The notes below the pieces were generated by a model, which saw only the letters and a program-made list of their open reading frames with translations, did no database searches and was not told the DNA's origin. From Burkholderiaceae bacterium (GTDB taxonomy: Bacteria; Pseudomonadota; Gammaproteobacteria; Burkholderiales; Burkholderiaceae_B), in assembly GCA_004322135.1 (NCBI GenBank), contig SCSG01000013.1, positions 62,001 to 126,000 on the forward strand: DNA of 64,000 nucleotides. Reading direction: 5' to 3'. Of this stretch, positions 1 to 9,563 are shown piece after piece; positions within the stretch are counted from its first letter, which is position 1, and every line of letters starts with the position of its first letter. Position numbers and translations under genes: made by a program.

Positions 1-786
1 ACTGGCACGCTGTTCAACACCCAAGTTTTAATTGACGAAACGGGTGCAATTTCGGCTAAGCATCAGAAGCTAGTGCCGACCGTTGGCGAACGCTTGGTGC
101 ATTCTCCTGGAAGCGCCGCAACACAATTATCCTTCCACACTCCTGTCGGCACCGTCAGCTCACTCATATGTGGTGAAAACTCTAACCCATTTGCGCTAGC
201 CCGTATTGTTACCGAATACCCGATCGTCCATGTAGCAAGCTGGCCTAGTAACTTTGCCAGCGGGCTCGGAAACATGCGTGACCAGAGTCTCTTCGTAAAC
301 AGGAATGTTGCGTACGCGTGCGCCTGTTACGTTGTGTGCGCGACCAGCATTAATTCTGAGGAAATGATTCATGATTTAGCCAAGGACGAGCGGGATGCTG
401 CGTTCCTGAGGGATGCTAAGTACGTTGGTGGCGCGGCAATTATCGACCCATACGGGCAAATAGTTGCTGGTCCACTCGATGGCGACAAAGAGGGGTTGTT
501 GTATGCCGTAGCGACGGCAGAATCGTGTATTCGAATGCGCTGTACTCACGACTTCGCTGGCCACTATAACCGCCCCGATGTGTACCACCTGGAAGTGAAT
601 ACTTACGACCAACAATTAACCTCGTTTAATGACTTTAATCCACGCGAAGAAAATCGCGGAGCGAGCGATCACGTGCCAACGTCGGGCGACCGTTCACCTG
701 TTATGCATCATCTAAACGCTCCTGAGTGTGCACACGCAGTTGCAAACGGTACTGAACGCACTAGAAACTCAACTAATCATAAGTAA
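1..786 (+). CDS. Nitrilase / carbon-nitrogen hydrolase family protein, 5' end outside window
   Basis: Frame is open from base 1 (TGTLFNTQVLIDETGAISAKHQKLVPT.ER), nitrilase catalytic-Cys motif LICGENSNPFALAR; stop TAA 784-786. Confidence 0.87.
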   Translation, partial: TGTLFNTQVLIDETGAISAKHQKLVPTVGERLVHSPGSAATQLSFHTPVGTVSSLICGENSNPFALARIVTEYPIVHVASWPSNFASGLGNMRDQSLFVNRNVAYACACYVVCATSINSEEMIHDLAKDERDAAFLRDAKYVGGAAIIDPYGQIVAGPLDGDKEGLLYAVATAESCIRMRCTHDFAGHYNRPDVYHLEVNTYDQQLTSFNDFNPREENRGASDHVPTSGDRSPVMHHLNAPECAHAVANGTERTRNSTNHK

Positions 787-802
787 GAAGGACGCTAACG
801 CG

Positions 803-2449
803 ATGAATACAATTGAAAACCTTGAAGAAGGTCGTAGCTATGACGTCGTCGTGGTTGGGGGCGGCCCGGTCGGTATGGGGCTCGCAATCGAGCTGGGGCA
901 GCGCGGTGTTGTCACCTTAGTAGTGGAGCGCCACATCGAACCGCAGATGGTTCCAAAGGGCCAGAACCTTACGACTCGCACTATGGAGCATTTTAACCGG
1001 TGGGGTATTGAAGCCAATATCAGAGAGCGCAGGCCTTTATCGAAGCGTTATACAAATGGGTTTACGTTGTACGGTTCACTGTTTAGCGAGTATCGGTACC
1101 AGCTCCAGGCACGAGACTTGGTGCGTGAGTATTATTACGCCGGTGCTGACCGCTTGCCGCAGTACGAAACGGAGTACGCGTTACGATCGCGAGTGTCAGA
1201 TCTAGAAAATGTAACAGTCGTCTTTGGTACCGAAGCCGTCGATGTTAGCCAAGCAAAATCTGGCGCGACGGTTACGCTGCGTCAATATCGCGGGACCACA
1301 ACGCGAACGGTAAGTTGTAAGTACGTTGTAGGCTGCGATGGAAGTCGCTCCGTTGTTCGCGAATGCGGCGGGATCGCTGAGACAACTAGTGAGAAGCGCA
1401 ACGATCATATGGCGTTAATCGTATTCAGATCTGAGGCTCTGGATGAGAGGCTTAACGCAGAGCACCCGAGTGGATACTTCTTCAACATTATGCGGCCAGA
1501 ACTCTCAGGGTACTGGTCATCAATAGGACGGGTGTCTAATAATCACGACTTCTTCTTTCATGCACCAATCGCGGAAGATATCGAGCCAGGCAGCATGGAT
1601 TTTCAAAAGTTCGTGAGAGACGTACTCGGTGAAGACTTTGACATGGAGGTCACGTACGGTGGGCTTTGGCAGTTGCGAGTATCCGTTGCAAAAACATTCC
1701 GGAATGATCGGATCTTCATAGCGGGAGACGCTGCCCACAGCCATCCACCATACGGAGGATTTGGCATCAACATCGGGTTCGAGGACGCTAGAAACCTAGG
1801 CTGGAAATTGGCGGCTAGGGTCAACGGCTGGGGTGGGGAGCAGCTACTAGACAGCTACAGTGTCGAGCGTCGAGCAACGTTCGTGTCGACATCGGATACC
1901 TTTATTGCTGGCCCGATTGCGTTTGACGCACAATTCCTGGCAACCTATAGCCCGAGTAAGGACGAGGCCGCCTTCAAGCAGGCGTGGGGAAACCGCGCGG
2001 ACCATGCAAAAGAAGCAGTTTATAAATTTGCGTGTGAGTACGTCGGCTCGCCAGTCATAGCGGGACCAACGCAGATCCTGATTGGGGAAAAGCAGTTCTC
2101 GGAACCATCTGCGATAGGCGGGCATAGTTTCGTTGCCAAGCCAGGATTTCACATGGCCCCGGCGACGCTCAGCTCAGGACAAAATTTCTATGACGTGCGA
2201 GGTGACGGTTTCACGCTCCTCGCGCTGGATGCCGATGACGAGTCGATTGCGAAGGTTCGGCGCGCGGCTGAAAAGCACCAAGTGCCACTTACCGTGATTC
2301 GTGATAAGGCGGAAGGCCAACTGCGCCGGTACGAGGCACGGCTGGTGTTAGTGCGACCGGACGACTACGTGGCATGGGTAGCGCATGATGGGTCTGAAAC
2401 AGCGATGCCAAATATCGTAGAGAAGGCTTGTGGGTTGGAACTTGAGTAG
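803..2449 (+). CDS. FAD-dependent aromatic monooxygenase (PheA/TfdB/MhpA-like)
   Basis: Rossmann FAD motif DVVVVGGGPVGMGLAIELG and IFIAGDAAHSHPPYGGFGINIGFEDARNLGWKL; ATG at 803 fits better than the ORF start at 728, which overlaps the nitrilase. Confidence 0.88.
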   Translation: MNTIENLEEGRSYDVVVVGGGPVGMGLAIELGQRGVVTLVVERHIEPQMVPKGQNLTTRTMEHFNRWGIEANIRERRPLSKRYTNGFTLYGSLFSEYRYQLQARDLVREYYYAGADRLPQYETEYALRSRVSDLENVTVVFGTEAVDVSQAKSGATVTLRQYRGTTTRTVSCKYVVGCDGSRSVVRECGGIAETTSEKRNDHMALIVFRSEALDERLNAEHPSGYFFNIMRPELSGYWSSIGRVSNNHDFFFHAPIAEDIEPGSMDFQKFVRDVLGEDFDMEVTYGGLWQLRVSVAKTFRNDRIFIAGDAAHSHPPYGGFGINIGFEDARNLGWKLAARVNGWGGEQLLDSYSVERRATFVSTSDTFIAGPIAFDAQFLATYSPSKDEAAFKQAWGNRADHAKEAVYKFACEYVGSPVIAGPTQILIGEKQFSEPSAIGGHSFVAKPGFHMAPATLSSGQNFYDVRGDGFTLLALDADDESIAKVRRAAEKHQVPLTVIRDKAEGQLRRYEARLVLVRPDDYVAWVAHDGSETAMPNIVEKACGLELE

Positions 2450-2478
2450 CATCACTTAGCAGTCGGCGGAGGCATTTT

Positions 2479-3468
2479 ATGCAGGCATGGATTATCTCGA
2501 ACGTTGGTTCCGGCCCCACACTGGGCACAATCGACTTACCGCGGGTAGAGGATCAACAACACACTTCACTCGTTCAGATGTTAATGGTTGCAGTGAACCA
2601 AGTCGATATAAGCGTTGCGATGGGTGTGTTTCCAGCTGGTCGGCCAAAAGTCCCGTACATTCCCGGAATAGAGGGCGTTGCATGCATCACACAGTCATCA
2701 CAATTTCCAGTGGGAACCGTCGTTAGAGTTAGTGCATTTCGTGCGGGATACGGACCGAATGGCGTAATGGCGGAGTACGCTGTCATCGACAACGACGATA
2801 TAGAGCCCATTCCAGATGGTGTGAGCCCCGAAGTTGTTGCCGCAACTGGCAACAGCGCCTTGACTGGGTGGCTTGCGATGCGTGTCCGAGGAAACGTTCA
2901 CCAAGGAGATCGCGCACTCATACTCGGTGCAACTGGTGCCAGTGGATGGTATGCCATGCAAGCCGCGCGACACGCCGGTGCGAGCTCAGTTGTGGCAGTA
3001 GCGAGAGATGCCGCGGCACTTGACGCGGCACTCAATGCCGGGGCAACTGCAACTGTGCAACTGACCCCAAATATCGGATGCGACGAGCTGGCAGAGAAAT
3101 ATAGGCTGGCAGCAGGCGGCGAAGTAACCATTACATATGATGCATTATGGGGGCTTCCTGCGTTAGCCGCCCTCACGGCCGAAGCCAAAGGCGCGCGTCA
3201 TGTCGTAGTTGGTCAGGCCGCTGCCAACGAATTAAATCTGCCTTGTTATTTGATACGAGTAAAGACGATTGACTTGCTCGGGTTCGCAAACCATCAAATT
3301 CCACGATTGCGTCGACACGAGGCCATGCAGGAGATGTTGGAGCTTTCCCGCGACGGAAGCTTGGACACGTCCAAACACACAACGCTATCGTTTGCGAATC
3401 TTGATAGCGCATGGGAGCAAAAGAGGACGGGTGAATGCAGGAGGCCATTGTTACGTGTAGCACAATAA
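2479..3468 (+). CDS. Zinc-type alcohol dehydrogenase-like / quinone oxidoreductase family (MDR) protein
   Basis: IPGIEGVA..., GDRALILGATGASGWYAMQAARHAGASSVVAVAR nucleotide-binding motif. Confidence 0.82.
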   Translation: MQAWIISNVGSGPTLGTIDLPRVEDQQHTSLVQMLMVAVNQVDISVAMGVFPAGRPKVPYIPGIEGVACITQSSQFPVGTVVRVSAFRAGYGPNGVMAEYAVIDNDDIEPIPDGVSPEVVAATGNSALTGWLAMRVRGNVHQGDRALILGATGASGWYAMQAARHAGASSVVAVARDAAALDAALNAGATATVQLTPNIGCDELAEKYRLAAGGEVTITYDALWGLPALAALTAEAKGARHVVVGQAAANELNLPCYLIRVKTIDLLGFANHQIPRLRRHEAMQEMLELSRDGSLDTSKHTTLSFANLDSAWEQKRTGECRRPLLRVAQ

Positions 3469-3585
3469 TTAAGTGAATCGAAACTACTCTAGATCAGCCG
3501 TTCGAGCGCGGCCGTGGCTGCAAGATGCCGACCAAGAATGCCCAGTTAGCCAGCTGCCTCGTTTCGCAGAGCCACCTCTAGCTCA

Positions 3586-4329
3586 TTAAGCCTCGTAAAA
3601 AAATACCGCGCTCATCACCAGTCCCACGATGACAATGAGCGCCTTGATCGCTCGCCTGGACAAAGCCTTCGCCGCAAAAGCTCCCAAATATCCTCCCACA
3701 GTCGCTGCCACCATCATAATAACGGCCGCGCGCCACTGGACAATTCCTGCCCAAGCAAACGTCGCCACTGAGATCGCCGACAATATGACAGAAACACCAT
3801 TCTTTAGACCGTTCATGAGATTCATGCCGCGCATACCCACCACCGCGAATAGCGCCATCAGCATGATACCGAGGCCACCGTTGAAATAGCCGCCGTAGAC
3901 TGAAACAACGAACACTCCAGGCATTAAGAATTTATCTAGCTGCAAATTGCGCGATTTGCTCCACGCCACCATATAATCGCCGGTTGCGAACAACAGCGTC
4001 GAAAAAAGCAAAAGCCATGGCACAAGAATTTTGAACGTATGATTCGACGTCACCAGAAGCAGCAAGGATCCCGCGAGGCCTCCGGCCAAGCTGACCACAA
4101 TCAGCTTTACCAGCATCACGCGCTCGACCGAAGCGATCTCGGGCCGGAAGCCCGCCACCGCGCCCAGATATCCAGGGAACACCGCGACAGCGCTCGTCGC
4201 ATTCGCCGACACAATCGGTACTCCCGCATACACCAGGGCCGGAAAAGTCAAGAAACTGCCACCGCCCGCTATAGCATTAAGTCCACCAGCGAGGAAGCCG
4301 GCAGCCACCAACAAGAGGTAATAAATCAT
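3586..4329 (-). CDS. TauE/SafE family sulfite/anion permease
   Basis: GFLAGGLNAIAGGGSFLTFPALVYAGVP start typical of TauE/SafE, multiple TM segments. Confidence 0.87.
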   Translation of the reverse strand: MIYYLLLVAAGFLAGGLNAIAGGGSFLTFPALVYAGVPIVSANATSAVAVFPGYLGAVAGFRPEIASVERVMLVKLIVVSLAGGLAGSLLLLVTSNHTFKILVPWLLLFSTLLFATGDYMVAWSKSRNLQLDKFLMPGVFVVSVYGGYFNGGLGIMLMALFAVVGMRGMNLMNGLKNGVSVILSAISVATFAWAGIVQWRAAVIMMVAATVGGYLGAFAAKALSRRAIKALIVIVGLVMSAVFFYEA

Positions 4330-4419
4330 TATTAGATGTGGCCCATACAGTTGGACAGTAAATCGGAGCGGCAGTAAATCAGTACTCTTGAGTAGATTCT
4401 CTGCCGATTAAGCTACTAC

Positions 4420-4460
4420 AAAAAATTCGTGCAACCATTTGAGTAAATGGCTGCACGAAT
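4420..4460 (-). terminator. Intrinsic terminator downstream of the MFS gene
   Basis: Inverted repeat ATTCGTGCA-A-CCATTT-GAGT-AAATGG-C-TGCACGAAT (4424-4460) followed on the minus strand by a T-run. Confidence 0.75.
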
Positions 4461-4494
4461 GACGCGTTTCAAATAAGAAGCACAGAATGATGTA

Positions 4495-5727
4495 TCAATT
4501 TTTCACGACAGGTCGCTTCACCACAACCAAAGTCGAAATCAACGCAATCACTATCAAAGGAACTGCCGCTCCAATCAACAAGGGAGGAGCGAAGCCCATA
4601 GCTAACAACTCTCCGGCCGCAAACGGCCCAAAAAATGAGCCAAAACGGCCTACTGCTACGGCAGACCCCGAGCCAGTACCGCGCATCACTATCGGGTAAT
4701 AGACAGCCGAAAGGCCGTACAAAATGGACTGTGCACCAATCAAGAACAAGCCAGCTAAAGCTGCTCCTAAATAAATCATACCTAGCGCACCCGACTGAGA
4801 TAGCACCACAAGTGCCACCACGATACCTACATAGGTGCACAGCACCACCATCCAGGCACGTGTACGATCCATCAACCAGCCGAATCCCATCGCCCCGACA
4901 GCACCACCGACGTTAAATAGAACCTGTATTACGCCGACCTGAGCAGGCTTGATTCCTTGCCGCACCAGTAACGATGGCAGCCAGTTCATCAAAAAGAACA
5001 AGATTGACAAAGTAAAGAAAAACGTCACCCACAGAGCTATGGTCAACACGGTGCGCCGTTCACCAAACAACACCGTAGAAATAGCCGCCGGGCGGATTCG
5101 ACCTTCCTTTTGCACGGTCGAAGCAAGGAAATTCCTCGATTCCGGCAGCAAGAAGATCAATAGCGGCACCAATATCAAAGGGGCAAATCCGCCGACATAA
5201 AAAACGTGCCTCCATTGGCCACCTTCGACAGACAGGGCCCCGATAGCTGAAGCTATAGCCCCGCCCAACGGGATACCGCAATACATAAAACTGACCGCGG
5301 TGCGCCTTAGCCGATCCGGGACAATCTCGGACACCAGCGCGATAAGGTTAGGCATGGCCGCTCCAAGGCCCAGTCCAGTCATGAAGCGCGAAAAAATCAG
5401 GCTATTTGCATCCCAAATGTGAGCGGTCATAATCGAAAAAATGCCAAAAACAACGACCGAATATATAAGAACCGGTTTTCTACCCAAACGATCCGCCAAC
5501 CTGCCTCCTAGCATCGCTCCAGGCAACAAGCCCAAAGACCCGATACTGAATGCCAATCCCATTTGAGCCGGGGAAAAACCAAAGTGCCTCGCCACGAACG
5601 GAGCAGCGACACCCATTGACTGGTTATCGACTCCTTCCAGCAAGGCAATGATGAAGCAAAGTGCCAACGTCGCCACAACGCCTGATCGGCCTACCATCTG
5701 GGCCTGAATACTTCCAGCTGTTTGCAT
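4495..5727 (-). CDS. MFS transporter, AAHS (aromatic acid:H+ symporter)-like
   Basis: 12-TM pattern, GGRLADRLGRKPVLIYSVVVFGIFS loop 2-3 motif, LLEGVDNQSMGVAAPF. Confidence 0.85.
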   Translation of the reverse strand: MQTAGSIQAQMVGRSGVVATLALCFIIALLEGVDNQSMGVAAPFVARHFGFSPAQMGLAFSIGSLGLLPGAMLGGRLADRLGRKPVLIYSVVVFGIFSIMTAHIWDANSLIFSRFMTGLGLGAAMPNLIALVSEIVPDRLRRTAVSFMYCGIPLGGAIASAIGALSVEGGQWRHVFYVGGFAPLILVPLLIFLLPESRNFLASTVQKEGRIRPAAISTVLFGERRTVLTIALWVTFFFTLSILFFLMNWLPSLLVRQGIKPAQVGVIQVLFNVGGAVGAMGFGWLMDRTRAWMVVLCTYVGIVVALVVLSQSGALGMIYLGAALAGLFLIGAQSILYGLSAVYYPIVMRGTGSGSAVAVGRFGSFFGPFAAGELLAMGFAPPLLIGAAVPLIVIALISTLVVVKRPVVKN

Positions 5728-5789
5728 ACCTCCTCCCTTTTAAAAACTCTAATTAGAAACAACTCGATCGACCCGAATTCCCAAGCCAA

Positions 5790-7217
5790 CTAAACATAGT
5801 CAGCCGTTTGTTTCGCGATCAGCCGATCTGCTATAGGTGCGCATCTTTCCACCTTTGCCGCGAGAGCCAATAACTCAGCGTCACGCCACGGTGCTGCCAC
5901 AATTTGAATGCCAATCGGCAACCCGAATTGATCGACAGTCCATGGCAAAACGATTGCAGGAGCCCCCATTACATTGACAAACGGCGCATACCTAGCTGCG
6001 GCACGAGGTCCTACCGGAGTTCCAGCTATCGTGATTGGTGCGCCCTGCCCTATTGCCCAAGCGACACAGGGTGAAGCTGGAGCCAACAAGAAGTCACACG
6101 ACTGCCACATCAATCTGCTTGTGTGACGCATATCGAGCAAGGCACCGGCGGTGCTAAAGACCTCACTAGCAGTTAAAGCCAGACCTCTCTCTCTCAACCC
6201 ACGAATGAGGGGCGTAAGACTTTCCACAGCCATGTCGCGATGCTCCAACGCATGAGCGGTACCAGCCGCTATCAGCGTTGCCCAACATTTGTCCACTTCC
6301 TCGATATCTAACGGCAGATCACCTCGATCTACCCGCAGGCCACACTCGCGAATGCAGTCGGCGACATCATGTAATGCTTGCAATACTCCCTGATCGTGAG
6401 GAATGGCTTCATCCACATAGATACGTACACGTTTCCCGGTCATATCTGTAGGCTGAAATACCAAACCCTCCCCGTTATCACACAAAAGATTGGACAATGA
6501 AGGGCTGCTTGCAACGCTTTGTACTAGCAGCGCACAATCAGCTACAGTACGCGCAATAGGCCCAACAACCTGCAAGTCCAGAGTTGTACTCGGAAAGCCA
6601 TGTGGACGCGAAAACAGACCCGTCGTGGGACGCAACCCTACTGTGCCCGTATATGCTGATGGTCGACGAATTGATCCACCTGCGTCGGTTGCCAAAGCTA
6701 CTGTCGTCTGACCAGAAGAAACACTTGCCGCCGCACCGCCACTGGACCCTCCTGGGGTGACATTTAAATTCCACGGATTACGTGTGACGCCGTGCAAGCG
6801 GTTATCAGTAATGCCGGCGAGTGCCAATTCCGGAGTATTACTCTTCCCAACTATCAATGCTCCTGCGTTACGCACATCACCGACAGGCGGATCATCTACA
6901 TTCGCCACCAGATTGCGGAATACTTCACTCCCCCAGCTAGCCGGCATGTCTTTGACCCACAAATTGTCTTTGACACTGATAGGTACGCCTTCCAGCCAGC
7001 TCCGCGGCTTACCGCTTCTAAGCCGTAGCGTCGACTCTTCGACCGACTGAGCCAGCTGACTCCTATCAGACACGTGGCACAAGGCGTTAATCTGCGGATT
7101 AGTCTGAGCAATACGGTCTAAAGTCGCCTGCACCACGTCGCGTACCTGCACGTCGTTGGTACGCAATCGATAGGCTAGCTCACATGTCGTAAATGACTGC
7201 AGGTTCACTCCAACCAC
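5790..7217 (-). CDS. Amidase signature family amidase
   Basis: VSVKDNLWV, GGSSGGAAASVSSGQTTVALATDAGGSIRRPSAYTGTVGLRPTTG amidase-signature Ser-Ser-Lys motifs. Confidence 0.93.
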   Translation of the reverse strand: MVGVNLQSFTTCELAYRLRTNDVQVRDVVQATLDRIAQTNPQINALCHVSDRSQLAQSVEESTLRLRSGKPRSWLEGVPISVKDNLWVKDMPASWGSEVFRNLVANVDDPPVGDVRNAGALIVGKSNTPELALAGITDNRLHGVTRNPWNLNVTPGGSSGGAAASVSSGQTTVALATDAGGSIRRPSAYTGTVGLRPTTGLFSRPHGFPSTTLDLQVVGPIARTVADCALLVQSVASSPSLSNLLCDNGEGLVFQPTDMTGKRVRIYVDEAIPHDQGVLQALHDVADCIRECGLRVDRGDLPLDIEEVDKCWATLIAAGTAHALEHRDMAVESLTPLIRGLRERGLALTASEVFSTAGALLDMRHTSRLMWQSCDFLLAPASPCVAWAIGQGAPITIAGTPVGPRAAARYAPFVNVMGAPAIVLPWTVDQFGLPIGIQIVAAPWRDAELLALAAKVERCAPIADRLIAKQTADYV

Positions 7218-7273
7218 CTCACAAAAAAGCTGGATTCTTCCGGACCAATAAACTTGCTTCCGTAATTATTTAA

Positions 7274-7285
7274 TTAGCAAGCTAA
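7274..7285. promoter_or_regulatory. Candidate operator half-palindrome TTAGC-AA-GCTAA in the divergent amidase/ligA intergenic region
   Basis: Inverted repeat read directly; no regulator assignment possible. Confidence 0.3.
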
Positions 7286-7495
7286 CTAACTCATGAATAT
7301 ATCGAACTACCTTTCCACCTGCAATAAAAAAATTTACGTAATTACCCCTACAAGGCTCATATTCTCTTAGTTCACGAAAGATATCGTCTGCTCATGAATG
7401 CCGAAAGCCGATCCGGCCATTAGGGTAAACGGGTATCTAAAAAGGCAATATTCCACCGTCATCGATCTTGGCACACACATCAAAATCAAATATAC

Positions 7496-7511
7496 TTAGT
7501 CATATAACTAA
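7496..7511. promoter_or_regulatory. Candidate operator palindrome TTAGT-CATATA-ACTAA upstream of the ligA-like gene
   Basis: 16-bp inverted repeat just upstream of ATG 7540; size fits MarR-type sites. Confidence 0.35.
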
Positions 7512-7539
7512 TCTATAGAAAAGCCGACCTGGAAACGAC

Positions 7540-7833
7540 ATGAGCCTGTACCAAGTTCAGAAAGTCATGTTCCTCATGAAAAAGGATGAAATCATGGCTC
7601 GACAGATCAAAGAAAAATCCAAATCTTCCTTGGATAAATTCTCACTCACACCCGAAGAAAGAGAGGCACTGGTCTCTGGAGACTTGCCTTACCTTTTTCA
7701 AATTGGCGTTCACCCACTTTTGCTTGCTCCCTACTCACGCATCATGGGCATAGCGCGTCCAAAATACATCGAACAGCTCACACCACTGCGTGGGCAGCGC
7801 AAGCTGCAAAGCACCCGGGGAGAAGGATTATGA
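7540..7833 (+). CDS. LigA-like small (alpha) subunit of class III extradiol ring-cleavage dioxygenase
   Basis: LTPEEREALVSGDLPYLFQIGVHPLLLAPYSRIMGI resembles the LigA domain; ATGA overlap with the ligB-like gene. Confidence 0.75.
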   Translation: MSLYQVQKVMFLMKKDEIMARQIKEKSKSSLDKFSLTPEEREALVSGDLPYLFQIGVHPLLLAPYSRIMGIARPKYIEQLTPLRGQRKLQSTRGEGL

Positions 7834-8645
7834 AGGGATCTCTTGCTTTCGCTGGCGCAATGAGCCATGCACCGGGTATTGCAGCCTTCCGCGACGCGGC
7901 ATCAAAGGAACAGGCGTCCAGCTTCTTTAGCGCCTGCGACACCATGCGTCAAAAGTTGATGGCTTCCAATCCTGACGTGATCGTCGTTATCGCTCCCGAT
8001 CATTTTTCCAATTTTTTTATCGACAATATGCCAGCTAGCTGTGTCACGTTGAACGCGGCCTACCACGGCCCGGTAGAAAAGTGGCTTGGGGTCTCGGAAC
8101 TGACCGTCGCAGGCATGCCTGATCTGGGCAGGGCCATCCTTGACCAATCTTACAAAGACGGAATCGAGTCTGCGTTCTCGGAAGAAGTCATGCTCGAACA
8201 CAGCGTCATCATCCCGCTGTCTCTGTTGACTCCAAGCTACGATGTGCCGATCGTCTGGATCATGCAAAATTGCCAGGTACCCCCCCTGATGAGCCTTGAA
8301 CGTTGTTATGCGTTTGGCCGCTCAATCCGGCAAGCTATTGACAACAGCGGGCTGCGTGTAGCCATTATCGGTAGTGGCGGCTTGTCACATGCACCGGGGG
8401 CTCCTGAATTGCAAACTCTCAAGCCAGATTTCGATCGGCACTTCCTGAGCCTGCTTGAAAAAGACAACCGGCATGAACTGTTGTCGATACCCGACGCTAC
8501 TTTGGATGACGCCGGGTTCGGATCTTGGGAAATCAGATTATGGATCACTGCCTTGGGCGTCGCACACGAGCGCAAGGCACGCACGCTTGCATACGAGGCG
8601 ATCGTCCCATGGGATACAGGTTGCGGAATTGCAATTTATGAATAG
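7830..8645 (+). CDS. LigB-like catalytic subunit of class III extradiol ring-cleavage dioxygenase
   Basis: GAMSHAPGI, VIAPDHFSNFF, LEHSVIIPLSLL, IGSGGLSHAPGAP motifs. Confidence 0.88.
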   Translation: MKGSLAFAGAMSHAPGIAAFRDAASKEQASSFFSACDTMRQKLMASNPDVIVVIAPDHFSNFFIDNMPASCVTLNAAYHGPVEKWLGVSELTVAGMPDLGRAILDQSYKDGIESAFSEEVMLEHSVIIPLSLLTPSYDVPIVWIMQNCQVPPLMSLERCYAFGRSIRQAIDNSGLRVAIIGSGGLSHAPGAPELQTLKPDFDRHFLSLLEKDNRHELLSIPDATLDDAGFGSWEIRLWITALGVAHERKARTLAYEAIVPWDTGCGIAIYE

Positions 8646-8660
8646 GGGCACAAATCGATC

Positions 8661-9563
8661 ATGACCAGACTGCGCGCTGTTACGTGGGCTCTTGGCTTAA
8701 GATCGACGCCACAAAGCATAGGTGTCATCGGGCGAGATCTTGGAGTTTTTAAACGCCACAACCTAGATCTGCAGATCGTACGAGAAGAAACTGCAGGTCC
8801 CGAAGGAGCACGAGGCTTGATTAACAACGAGTATGATTTTGCCGAATTTGGTACTGTACCTATCGTTCGTGCACGTTTGGACGGTGGCGAACCTCTTATC
8901 TTGTTGGCTGCCGAACAACAATCCGCCTTATACATACTTTCACGCAACAACATCAAGATCCCGCAGGAACTAAAGAGCGGGTGCCTGGGAGTCCTATCTG
9001 TTGCAGGCCAAACGGGCCACAGCGCAAAGCAGATGCTCAGCACTTGGCACCTTAACGATTCGGTAGAGCTAGTCCCCTGCAGCACTTACCCAAATATTTA
9101 TCAAAGGTTGGCTGAAGGGACTCTGCATGCGGGCGTACTCACAGCGGACTACCGCATTGCGGGCGAAATCGCATTCGGACTCAACACCTTGGCTGACCTG
9201 GGCGAAGTGTTGAAATACCAAGGCCCTGTCGTTGCGACAACAGCTAGACTGCGTGATACTGACCCCAACTTGGTTCAAGCTGTAGTCGACGCATACTGCG
9301 ACACGCTCAACTTATTTCGCACGTCGGATAGCGTCGTACCTAGCCTACAAAAACATCTTCGTTTCGCAGACACCCAGCAAGCAACTGCAATACACGCCTA
9401 TTATGCCAAGCGTTTTCAGGCCCACCCCTTCCCTTCTGTGGACGGCTTGGCTCGTGTCATAGAATCCATGCAAGGGAGCCGGAACACTCCCCACATCACC
9501 CCTATGTCATTGTGCGACACATCATTTCTCGAACGCTCACTCGTCGAAAACAGGAGGCCATAA
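8661..9563 (+). CDS. NMT1/THI5- or 4,5-dihydroxyphthalate-decarboxylase-like periplasmic-binding-fold protein lacking an obvious signal peptide
   Basis: SIGVIGRDLGVFKRHNLDLQIV..., DFAEFGTVPIVRARLDGGEPLILLA, GCLGVLSVAGQTGHSA pattern of SBP fold; N-terminus MTRLRAVTWALGLRSTPQS is not a Sec signal. Confidence 0.65.
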   Translation: MTRLRAVTWALGLRSTPQSIGVIGRDLGVFKRHNLDLQIVREETAGPEGARGLINNEYDFAEFGTVPIVRARLDGGEPLILLAAEQQSALYILSRNNIKIPQELKSGCLGVLSVAGQTGHSAKQMLSTWHLNDSVELVPCSTYPNIYQRLAEGTLHAGVLTADYRIAGEIAFGLNTLADLGEVLKYQGPVVATTARLRDTDPNLVQAVVDAYCDTLNLFRTSDSVVPSLQKHLRFADTQQATAIHAYYAKRFQAHPFPSVDGLARVIESMQGSRNTPHITPMSLCDTSFLERSLVENRRP

